Source: Thermoplasmata archaeon (GTDB lineage Archaea; Thermoplasmatota; Thermoplasmata; UBA184). Taken from it: a stretch of 5,638 nucleotides of DNA. The stretch covers positions 1 through 5,638 of the forward strand of contig DAHVAA010000114.1 of the NCBI GenBank assembly GCA_027314845.1, in the 5' to 3' direction. The notes beneath the pieces were generated by a model. The model saw only the letters and a list, made by a program, of their open reading frames with translations. It was not told the origin of the DNA and did not search any database. Every line of letters starts with the position of its first letter. The stretch's first letter is position 1. Shown here one piece after another: positions 1-5,614 of the stretch. The translations under genes and the position numbers were made by a program.

Positions 1-36
1 TGCAGTCCGTCGCATTAACCATTCTGCCACCTCGGC
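1..36 (-). tRNA. tRNA-Cys (anticodon GCA), 5' part only
   Basis: Read on the minus strand from 36 to 1, this folds as the 5' half of a tRNA: acceptor strand GCCGAGG (36-30), TG at tRNA positions 8-9, a 3-bp D stem (GCA pairing with TGC) around the loop GAATGGTTAA, a single G at position 26, the anticodon 5' strand ACGGA, then CT and the anticodon GCA at bases 3-1. GCA decodes UGC/UGU cysteine codons. The lengths add up to exactly 36 nucleotides, so the window ends right after the anticodon; the 3' half (anticodon 3' strand, T arm, acceptor 3' strand) lies outside and cannot be checked. Archaeal tRNA introns most often sit one base after the anticodon, so an intron beyond the edge is possible. 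A TATA-like box sits about 27 bases upstream. The D-loop has the GGTT core expected for the GG/T-loop contact. Confidence 0.88.
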
Positions 37-60
37 GCCGCCGACCGCAGGAGACCGCGG

Positions 61-66
61 TTTAAA
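61..66 (-). promoter_or_regulatory. Archaeal TATA box for the tRNA-Cys gene
   Basis: The palindromic hexamer TTTAAA (CTTTAAA on the minus strand) is the only AT-rich stretch in the 54-base gap between the PHP gene stop and the tRNA. Its centre is about 27 bases upstream of the first tRNA base at 36, which is the usual distance between an archaeal TATA element and the transcription start. The tRNA therefore probably has its own promoter rather than depending on read-through from metG and the PHP gene on the same strand. No clear purine-rich BRE is visible next to it. The assignment rests on composition and spacing only. Confidence 0.6.
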
Positions 67-90
67 GCCCTCGGGGAACGCGGAGAGGTC

Positions 91-771
91 TCAGATGGGA
101 CGGAAACCCCGAGCGACCCGCCGGGCCCCGGTGAGAAACCCGAGTCTCAGTCGACCGCCCCACCGCAGGCCATGACCACCCGGATGGACTCGGTGGCGGC
201 GGATCGACTCGAGGAGGTCGTCCGGCGTTTCGATCTCCGCGGGAAACTCCGTGTAGGCCCGCCCAAGGTCCGCGAGCTCGTGGACGTCACTCCCCCCCGT
301 CTCGGCAAGCTGACGCCGGGACGCGACGACCTCGGCTCGGAAGTTCTGAACCTCAGAGTTGTGGCCGTTGCGGACCTCGAGGCCGTCGACCGCGGCGCTC
401 TCGGCGAGACGTGGCCCCACGCCGTGGGTGAGCCGGAACGGGTGGGCGAGGACGGCGACCGCGGCCCGGGCTCGGACCCAGTCGAGGGTCTCGGCGAGCG
501 AACGGCGCGGGGGAGGCGCTTCCGAGACCCCGTACGCCAGGAGATGGCCTTCGAGAGTGGAGACCTCGACCCCCGGAAGGATCAGAACCCCCGGGAATCG
601 AGCCCGAAGGTCCGGGAGTGAGGGATGACCCGCGACACTGTTGTGGTCGGTCAGGGCGAACCCCTTGAGACCGGCGAACGGCAGCTGGTTCGCGATATCC
701 GTGAGGCGCAGCCGGGAATCCGGTGAGTGGGCCGAGTGGACGTGCAGGTCGAGCCGTACCGTCCCCGTCAT
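91..771 (-). CDS. PHP-domain metal-dependent phosphoesterase
   Basis: A 226-residue protein of the PHP (polymerase and histidinol phosphatase) superfamily, whose members hydrolyse phosphomonoesters or phosphodiesters with a di- or trinuclear metal centre in a distorted TIM barrel. Visible ligand motifs, in order: HVH (H10, H12) followed by SPDS (D18), TDHN (D42-H43), GVEVS (E69) with H76 shortly after, AHPF (H110), and GGSDVH (D162, H164), so the full ligand set appears intact. The order matches single-domain archaeal PHP proteins and bacterial TrpH/YciV-type enzymes (RNase AM or 3',5'-bisphosphate nucleotidase), but the substrate cannot be read from sequence. The C-terminal 36 residues (191-226) carry ten arginines and no lysine. 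The ATG at 771 is chosen because the reading frame upstream is only the open shadow of metG, the conserved HVH motif begins at residue 10, and the ATG overlaps the metG stop in ATGA. No strong Shine-Dalgarno precedes it, which fits translational coupling to metG. It is not a histidinol phosphatase on present evidence; no his gene is nearby. Confidence 0.88.
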   Translation of the reverse strand: MTGTVRLDLHVHSAHSPDSRLRLTDIANQLPFAGLKGFALTDHNSVAGHPSLPDLRARFPGVLILPGVEVSTLEGHLLAYGVSEAPPPRRSLAETLDWVRARAAVAVLAHPFRLTHGVGPRLAESAAVDGLEVRNGHNSEVQNFRAEVVASRRQLAETGGSDVHELADLGRAYTEFPAEIETPDDLLESIRRHRVHPGGHGLRWGGRLRLGFLTGARRVARGFRPI

Positions 772-3023
772 CGTACCTTTGCCCCGGGAGGGAGCTCGGC
801 GGGCACGCGGATCGCCTGCCCGGGCCCGAGGGCCAGGAGCTCGCCGCGGGTCGCGTCCTCTCCCGCGAGTCGCACGACCACCCGACCGTCCGGGGCCCAC
901 TCCCCCGACACGATGACCTCGCGGCCTCCGAGGTCGACCCGGGTGCCGCCCCCCTCGGCCTTCCCGACCACGGAACCGACGCGAAGGACGAACGTCGAAA
1001 ACTCCTCGTAGGAGATGGTTCGGTCGCTCGGCCCCGCCCCCACGACGAACGTGCCGGGGGCGGCCGATGCGGGGGGTTCGAGCAAGACCGCCCGGTCTCC
1101 GTGGTCCGCCGCGAGCACCATTCCCTGGGATGTCATGCGGCGGATCGTGCGGGGCGCGAGGTTGGCGAGGATCGCTACCGATCGACCGGTGAGCGCCTCC
1201 GGAGGATAGGAGCCACGGAGACCGGCCACCAGGGTCCGCGGTGCTTCCTCCCCCAGGTCGACCTCGAGCACGTAGAGCTTGTCGGCGGAGGGGTGATTCG
1301 CGACACTGCGGATGCGACCGACGCGAATCGAAAGGACCGCGGCAGCGGTTCCGGACCCGCCGGGCGCACTCGGGTTCGGCGAGGCCTTCGAGTTCGACGC
1401 CGGTGAGCGGGGGAAGAGCGGGCGAACCTCCCCCAGGGGCTGGCCGGGCGACGGGGGGTCGGTGGCCTTGTCCCAGTCGCCCGGCCCCGGGGGAGCGGAG
1501 CGGCCCAGCATGCGGAAGACCTCCGCGCTCGAGAACGGAAGGACCGGGGCGAGCCATGTCGCGATCGCCTGCACCGTCCAGACCGACTCGTAGATCGCGA
1601 TCGACCGCTCCGGCTCGGCGGCCTGCCATGGGTGAGCCTCGTGGAAGCGTCGATTCGCTTCCCGGACCTCCGCGAGCGCAAGGTCGAGCGCCTCCTTGAG
1701 GTGCACCCGATCGAACTCCTCCGTGATCCGCTCGTGCGCGTTCCGAAGCCGCGCGAGGAGATCCCCCCGGCGGGGCCCTTCCGGAGGACCCGGGATCTTG
1801 CCGTCATACCGGTCCCGCACCAGAACCAGGGTCCGCTGGACGAGGTTCCCGTACTGGTTCGCGAGGACCTCGTCCCGCAATGTATCGAACTCCTTCCAGT
1901 CGAGCTCGGTGTCGTGATTCTGCGGTGCGAGCAACGCGGCGTAAAACCGAATGACGTCGGGCGGATACCGCTCGAGCAGGGAGGGGATGAACGCCGCTTC
2001 GTCCTCGGTCCGAGATTTGGAGATCTTCCCACCGCCGACCCGCAACCATTCGTTCGCGGGGACATCGTACGGCCGCTGCAGGCCGCCCGCGCCGATCAGC
2101 ATCCCGGGCCAGATGATCGTGTGATGGAATTTGTTGTCTTTTCCGACGAAGTAGTAGGCGCGGACATCCTCCTCCGGTCCCCAGAACCTCTGCCAGGCGT
2201 CCGGGCGACCCGAGCGGATGGCCCATTCCCGCGAGGCGGAGAGGTAGCCCGTCACGGCGTCGAACCAGACGTAGAACCGCTTCGAGTCGTACCCGTCGAG
2301 GGGTATCGCGATCCCCCACTCGAGGTCCCGCGTGATCGGCGTGGGATGCAGCCCGTCGTGGAGGAAGTTCTCAGCGACCCGCAGGGTGCCGGGGCGCCAG
2401 TGCGACGTCCCGGCGAGCCACTCGGTGAGCTTCGGCTGGAGCCGGTCGAGCTCGAGATAGAAATGCTCCGACGCTCGGAACTCGGCGGGGGTGCGACAGA
2501 GAGCACATCTCGGGTCGACGAGCTGCTTCGGTTCTAGTGGCCGGCCGCAGTTGTCGCATTCGTCTCCCCGGGCCCGCTCGAACCCGCAGTACGGGCACGT
2601 CCCCTCAAGGTAGCGGTCGGGGAGGAACCGACGGTGGTTCGGACAGAAGGCCCCATCCGCGGTGCGCCGGCGGACGAAACCGTTCTCGAGGAGGTTCAGG
2701 AACAGCTCCTGTACCGTCTTTTCGTGAACGACCGTGTGCGTGTGAGTGAAGAGGTCGAAGGAGAAGCCGAGACGCTCGAACGCCGCCTTGTTGACCTCGT
2801 GGTACCGACGGGCGACCGTCTCCGGGGATACTCCTTCCTTCTCGGCGCGGACGAGCGTCGGCGTGCCGTGCATGTCGGAACCCGACACCATGAGCACCTC
2901 GTGGCCCCGGAGCCGGTGGTAGCGCGCGAACGTCTCTCCCGGGAGATACGCCCCCGCGAGGTGACCGATGTGGAAGGGGCCGTTCGCGTACGGCCACGCG
3001 ATCCCGACGAAGATCCGAGTCAC
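768..3023 (-). CDS. metG: Methionyl-tRNA synthetase, archaeal type with C-terminal tRNA-binding OB domain
   Basis: A complete 751-residue class Ia aminoacyl-tRNA synthetase that charges tRNA-Met (initiator and elongator) with methionine in the cytoplasm. The Rossmann fold opens with PYANGPFHIGH (HIGH motif H18-H21). The connective peptide carries two zinc knuckles: C143/C146/C156/C159 with the spacing of the E. coli knuckle, and an outer set C127/H130/C173/C176 in which one position is His. YVWFDA is at 251-256 and the KMSKS loop is KISKS (333-337). The helical anticodon-binding domain follows (about 375-525). A Ser/Pro/Gly/Ala-rich linker (about 530-562) leads to a Trbp111/EMAP-II-like OB fold (563-662; HPSADKLYVLEVDLG, GMVLAA) and then a further roughly 83-residue tail resembling a second, degraded copy. 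Most MetRS proteins with one such domain end after it. The start is GTG at 3023, with GGAGG nine bases upstream and the conserved N terminus beginning at once. The stop overlaps the PHP gene start by four bases. Function is close to certain; the tail's role is unknown. Confidence 0.97.
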   Translation of the reverse strand: MTRIFVGIAWPYANGPFHIGHLAGAYLPGETFARYHRLRGHEVLMVSGSDMHGTPTLVRAEKEGVSPETVARRYHEVNKAAFERLGFSFDLFTHTHTVVHEKTVQELFLNLLENGFVRRRTADGAFCPNHRRFLPDRYLEGTCPYCGFERARGDECDNCGRPLEPKQLVDPRCALCRTPAEFRASEHFYLELDRLQPKLTEWLAGTSHWRPGTLRVAENFLHDGLHPTPITRDLEWGIAIPLDGYDSKRFYVWFDAVTGYLSASREWAIRSGRPDAWQRFWGPEEDVRAYYFVGKDNKFHHTIIWPGMLIGAGGLQRPYDVPANEWLRVGGGKISKSRTEDEAAFIPSLLERYPPDVIRFYAALLAPQNHDTELDWKEFDTLRDEVLANQYGNLVQRTLVLVRDRYDGKIPGPPEGPRRGDLLARLRNAHERITEEFDRVHLKEALDLALAEVREANRRFHEAHPWQAAEPERSIAIYESVWTVQAIATWLAPVLPFSSAEVFRMLGRSAPPGPGDWDKATDPPSPGQPLGEVRPLFPRSPASNSKASPNPSAPGGSGTAAAVLSIRVGRIRSVANHPSADKLYVLEVDLGEEAPRTLVAGLRGSYPPEALTGRSVAILANLAPRTIRRMTSQGMVLAADHGDRAVLLEPPASAAPGTFVVGAGPSDRTISYEEFSTFVLRVGSVVGKAEGGGTRVDLGGREVIVSGEWAPDGRVVVRLAGEDATRGELLALGPGQAIRVPAELPPGAKVR

Positions 3024-3032
3024 CCTCTCCGC

Positions 3033-3037
3033 CCTCC
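3033..3037 (-). promoter_or_regulatory. Shine-Dalgarno of metG
   Basis: On the minus strand GGAGG lies at 3037-3033, nine bases before the GTG start at 3023, with a second GGAG closer in. It matches the anti-Shine-Dalgarno end of archaeal 16S rRNA and supports the GTG as the true start. It implies that metG mRNA carries a short leader, unlike the two plus-strand genes, which look leaderless. Confidence 0.6.
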
Positions 3038-3123
3038 GAAGGCTACCCGAGCCGGTCCCCGACCTAAGGATTTCGAGGTCCGCTCACGCATCGCGGCACG
3101 AGGCCCGCAGCCATCGCGTCGCC

Positions 3124-3128
3124 TTTAT
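3124..3128 (+). promoter_or_regulatory. Probable TATA box of thyX
   Basis: CCTTTATCG contains TTTAT in an otherwise GC-rich region, matching the YTTTAT part of the archaeal TATA consensus. Its centre (3126) is 29 bases before the GTG at 3155, so transcription would begin within a few bases of that codon. With no Shine-Dalgarno upstream of the GTG, this favours a leaderless or near-leaderless transcript and helps to choose the GTG over the in-frame ATG at 3176. Confidence 0.5.
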
Positions 3129-3154
3129 CGGTCCTCGGGGCTCCCTTCCTACCG

Positions 3155-4063
3155 GTGTCGGAAGACGAGTCCGGGATGGTACGGCCGGTCGTTCCGGAAG
3201 CCGACCGGCTGATCGGAGTGCGACACCCCGTGCTCCTCCACGGGTTCGTGGCGCTCGTCGACTACATGGGCAACGACGCGGCGATCGTCCAGGCGGCCCG
3301 CGTCTCCTACGGGAAGGGCACGAAGAGCTTCCGCGACGACCGGGGGCTGATCCGCTATCTGATGCGCCACCGCCACACCACCCCGTTCGAGATGGTGGAG
3401 TACAAGTTCCTCGTGCGCCTCCCGATCTTTGTCGCCCGGCAGTTCATCCGGCACCGGAGCGGGTCGTTCAACGAGTTCTCAGCGCGGTACTCGATCATGA
3501 CGGACGAGTACGAGGTCCCTCCCCCCGAAGAGGTCCGTCGCCAATCGACGCGGAACCGCCAGGGACGCGCGGAGGCGCTGCCCCCCGATACGGTGGAGCG
3601 GTTCCGCTCCGAGCTCGACCGGGTCGCGAAGGACGCCTACACCGTCTACTCGCGGGCGCTCGAGGACGGGGTCGCGCGGGAGACCGCACGGCTGGTGCTC
3701 CCGGTCGCGTACTACACCCAATGGTACTGGAAGACGAATCTCTGGAACCTGTTCCACTTCCTTTCCCTTCGGCTCGACCCGCACGCGCAGGAGGAGATCC
3801 GCCTCTTCGCGGCCGAGATCGCCCGGATCGCCCGCGTCGTGGCCCCGACGGCGTTCGAAGCGTTCGAGGAGTTCCAGCGGGCCGGGTTGAACCTCGGCCG
3901 AAGGGAACAGGTAGCGCTTCGGGCGCTCCTTGATGGAAAGACCCCCGAGGCGGCGTGCGAGTTCGCCGGTCTCCCGCTGAAACGCGAGGACGGCCGGCCC
4001 ATGACCAGCGGCGAGGGAGTGGAGTTCCTCGAGAAGCTCGAGCACCTCCGGCACGCCGAGTGA
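3155..4063 (+). CDS. thyX: Flavin-dependent thymidylate synthase ThyX, long form
   Basis: A 302-residue ThyX, which makes dTMP from dUMP using methylenetetrahydrofolate (or an archaeal folate analogue), FAD and NADPH, as a homotetramer. The signature RHRx7S is at 99-109 (RHRSGSFNEFS), followed by ARYS; an upstream RHRHTTPFE (71-79) is the conserved segment before it. The C-terminal core shows YYTQWYWKTNLWNLFHFLSLR (split here as YYTQWYW at 186-192 and NLFHFLSLR at 198-206) and then AQEEIR (211-216), the usual dUMP/FAD-binding region. About 60 residues follow the core (from about 241), with ALRALLDGKTPEAACEFAG looking helical; compact ThyX proteins of about 220 residues lack this tail, long forms of about 300 have it. 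The start is GTG at 3155, supported by a TATA-like box 29 bases upstream; ATG at 3176 would remove only seven residues (MSEDESG) before the conserved part and is the alternative. No ThyA or dihydrofolate reductase gene is in the window. Confidence 0.95.
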   Translation: MSEDESGMVRPVVPEADRLIGVRHPVLLHGFVALVDYMGNDAAIVQAARVSYGKGTKSFRDDRGLIRYLMRHRHTTPFEMVEYKFLVRLPIFVARQFIRHRSGSFNEFSARYSIMTDEYEVPPPEEVRRQSTRNRQGRAEALPPDTVERFRSELDRVAKDAYTVYSRALEDGVARETARLVLPVAYYTQWYWKTNLWNLFHFLSLRLDPHAQEEIRLFAAEIARIARVVAPTAFEAFEEFQRAGLNLGRREQVALRALLDGKTPEAACEFAGLPLKREDGRPMTSGEGVEFLEKLEHLRHAE

Positions 4064-4075
4064 CGCGGCGGACCC

Positions 4076-4099
4076 CCTCCACCGTATACGCGGGGGAGG
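4076..4099. repeat. Imperfect inverted repeat over the aldehyde dehydrogenase promoter
   Basis: CCTCCACCG (4076-4084) pairs with CGGGGGAGG (4091-4099), eight of nine positions complementary, around the six-base centre TATACG that overlaps the TATA-like element. It lies entirely between the thyX stop and the aldehyde dehydrogenase start. It could be an operator for a dimeric repressor, a transcript hairpin after thyX, or chance in GC-rich DNA. No T-run follows it, so it is not a standard intrinsic terminator. Confidence 0.35.
4083..4090 (+). promoter_or_regulatory. Probable TATA box of the aldehyde dehydrogenase gene
   Basis: CGTATACG is the only AT-containing block in the 48-base gap after thyX. 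Its centre lies between 4086 and 4087, about 25-26 bases before the ATG at 4112, so a start at the usual archaeal distance would coincide with the ATG and give a leaderless mRNA. A GGGGGAGG downstream of the box ends 12 bases before the ATG, too far for an ideal Shine-Dalgarno and inside the expected promoter rather than the transcript. Confidence 0.5.
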
Positions 4100-4111
4100 C
4101 TTCGCGCCGCC

Positions 4112-5614
4112 ATGTCCGACGTGTCACTCCACGGGCTGTTCCTCGACAACCAGACCGTTCCTCCACGAGACCGCGCGACCTTCGAGGTCGTGGACCCTGC
4201 GGACGGCTCGACGGTCGGGCGGGTCGTCCGCGCCGGCGCCGACGATGCGCGAGCGGCCATGGACTCGGCCGCGAAGGCCCAGCCGTCCTGGGAGGCGATC
4301 GGAGCCGTCGCGCGAGCCCGGGTCTTGCTCCGGGCGGCCGAGCGGCTCCGGGGGCGATCGGAGGAGCTCGCCCGGCTCATCACCCGAGAGATGGGCAAGG
4401 TCCTCACCGAAAGCCGGGACGAGGTCGAAGGGGCGATCGACAACCTGGAGTACTACGCCGCGTTCGCGCGAACGCTCTCCGGCGAGGAGGTCGCCGGCCT
4501 TCCCGCCGGAGAGACGATGCGGCTGCTCTGGCTTCCGCGCGGCGTGGTGGTCGCGATCACCCCCTGGAACTTCCCGGCGGCGACCGTGACGCGGAAGATC
4601 GCGCCGGCGCTTCTCGGCGGCAACACGATGGTCCTGAAGCCCTCGAGCAACACCCCGCTCTCCTCGCTCCTCATCGCCGAAGCGTTCCGGGACGGTGGAC
4701 TTCCCGCCGGAGTGCTCAACGTCGTTCCCGGACCGGGGAGTGAGCTCGGTCCCGCGCTGATCCAGCATCCCCACTGCAGCACGGTGACGCTCACGGGCTC
4801 GACCCGCAGTGGGGTCGAGGTCCTCCGGCTCGCGGCGCCGGGGGTCGTAAAGTGCCTGCTCGAGCTTGGCGGCAAAGCACCGGTGCTGGTCGCCTCCGAC
4901 GCCGACCTGGATTGGGCCGCCCGGGCCACCGTCTGGGCCCGGTACTGGAACGCGGGCCAGGCCTGCATCGCGGCGGAGCGGTGCTACGTGGACGCGAGCG
5001 TCGCCGATCGGTTCCGCGCCAAGGTCGTCGCGCTCGTCGCGGCGCTTCGGGTGGGACGAGGGCTGGACCCGCACACCGACATCGGGCCGCTCTACTCGAC
5101 GGGCGCGCGCGATGCGATCGCCGCCGACGTGAAGCGGGCGGTGTCGGAAGGAGCCCAGGTGGTCGTCGGGGGGGAGGCACCAGCTTCGGGCGAGCTCGCG
5201 CACGGCGCGTTCTACCTTCCGACGGTCCTGGACCAGGTCACCGAGGCGAGCACGATCGCCCGAGAGGAGATCTTCGGGCCCGTCCTTCCTCTCCTGACGT
5301 TCTCCGACTGGGAGGAGGCGATCCGTCAAGCGAACGCAAGTCGGTACGGCCTTTCTAGCTACGTCTTCACGCGCGATTTGGCGCGGGCCGAGCGCGCGAT
5401 CCGGGAGCTCCGTTTTGGCGAAACCTACGTCAACCGCGTGGGCCCGGAGACCCCGCAGGGCTACCACGCGGGATTCCGCCAGAGCGGACTCGGCGGCGAA
5501 GGGACGGTCTGGGGCGTCCGGGATTACCTTCAGCTCAAGACCGCTTACGTCGACTGGAAGGAGCCGCACCGGGCCGACTACTTCCTGCCGTACCATGACC
5601 GCCGGGTCGAATGA
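4112..5614 (+). CDS. NAD(P)-dependent aldehyde dehydrogenase, lactaldehyde/glyceraldehyde dehydrogenase type
   Basis: A full-length 500-residue member of the aldehyde dehydrogenase superfamily, oxidising an aldehyde to its acid through a cysteine thiohemiacetal. Catalytic residues are all present: N153 in PWNF (oxyanion hole), K176 in LKPSS, the TGSTRSG glycine loop (228-234), E251 in LELGGK, the nucleophile C285 in GQACIAAER, and E386/F388 in EEIFGPV. The end (FGETYVNR, 435-442, then QGYHAGFRQSGLGGEG) follows E. coli lactaldehyde dehydrogenase AldA closely, and WARYWNAGQACIAAER resembles what I recall of Thermoplasma NADP-dependent glyceraldehyde dehydrogenase. The residue after KPS is Ser179, where NAD-specific relatives usually carry Glu to hold the ribose 2'-OH; Ser favours NADP. 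This suggests oxidation of D-glyceraldehyde to glycerate in a non-phosphorylative Entner-Doudoroff route, but succinate semialdehyde, glycolaldehyde or lactaldehyde remain possible. The ATG at 4112 sits about 26 bases after a TATA-like box and no earlier start is plausible. A further gene overlaps its 3' end. Confidence 0.93.
   Translation: MSDVSLHGLFLDNQTVPPRDRATFEVVDPADGSTVGRVVRAGADDARAAMDSAAKAQPSWEAIGAVARARVLLRAAERLRGRSEELARLITREMGKVLTESRDEVEGAIDNLEYYAAFARTLSGEEVAGLPAGETMRLLWLPRGVVVAITPWNFPAATVTRKIAPALLGGNTMVLKPSSNTPLSSLLIAEAFRDGGLPAGVLNVVPGPGSELGPALIQHPHCSTVTLTGSTRSGVEVLRLAAPGVVKCLLELGGKAPVLVASDADLDWAARATVWARYWNAGQACIAAERCYVDASVADRFRAKVVALVAALRVGRGLDPHTDIGPLYSTGARDAIAADVKRAVSEGAQVVVGGEAPASGELAHGAFYLPTVLDQVTEASTIAREEIFGPVLPLLTFSDWEEAIRQANASRYGLSSYVFTRDLARAERAIRELRFGETYVNRVGPETPQGYHAGFRQSGLGGEGTVWGVRDYLQLKTAYVDWKEPHRADYFLPYHDRRVE

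Larger units (their letters stand above)
3024..3154. promoter_or_regulatory. Divergent metG/thyX intergenic promoter region
   Basis: This 131-base region separates two divergently transcribed genes and must hold both promoters. The thyX side has a convincing TTTAT box (listed separately). For metG the best AT-rich candidate is the block at 3065-3074 (GAAATCCTTA on the minus strand); a start about 27 bases downstream would fall near 3042 and give a leader of about 20 bases that contains the GGAGG. That box is weak and is only a candidate. I see no T-box-like leader, riboswitch, attenuator or long stem-loop; the space is too short for one on the metG side if the candidate start is right. Confidence 0.4.

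Noticed and set aside
43..58. GACCGC repeated at 43-48 and 53-58 near the tRNA-Cys start
   Set aside because: A six-base direct repeat in GC-rich DNA is expected by chance and has no other supporting structure such as an attachment-site core.
172..621. 149-residue plus-strand open frame opposite the PHP gene
   Set aside because: It is antisense to the conserved PHP metal-ligand codons and has low-complexity charged composition without any family resemblance.
1338..1421. Low-complexity Ser/Pro/Gly stretch in MetRS as a frameshift or fusion of two genes
   Set aside because: The frame stays open across it, and a flexible linker before the C-terminal tRNA-binding domain is normal in MetRS proteins.
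772..1629. Upstream extension of the PHP reading frame to give a 512-residue protein
   Set aside because: The extra 286 residues lie entirely inside metG in another frame and are Gly/Arg/Pro-rich shadow sequence. The PHP motifs begin ten residues after the ATG at 771, which overlaps the metG stop as expected for coupled genes.
1632..2537. 301-residue plus-strand open frame inside metG
   Set aside because: It is antisense to the MetRS catalytic and anticodon-binding regions, whose conserved motifs are intact. No domain or start signal supports it.
4076..4099. The palindrome after thyX as an intrinsic terminator
   Set aside because: No T-rich run follows the arms, and it overlaps the probable TATA element of the next gene, so a regulatory reading or chance is preferred.
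4124..5596. 490-residue open frame antisense to nearly the whole aldehyde dehydrogenase gene
   Set aside because: The sense gene has all catalytic motifs. In DNA this GC-rich the antisense frame rarely meets stop codons; its translation is rich in Arg, Gly, Asp and Pro with no recognisable domain.
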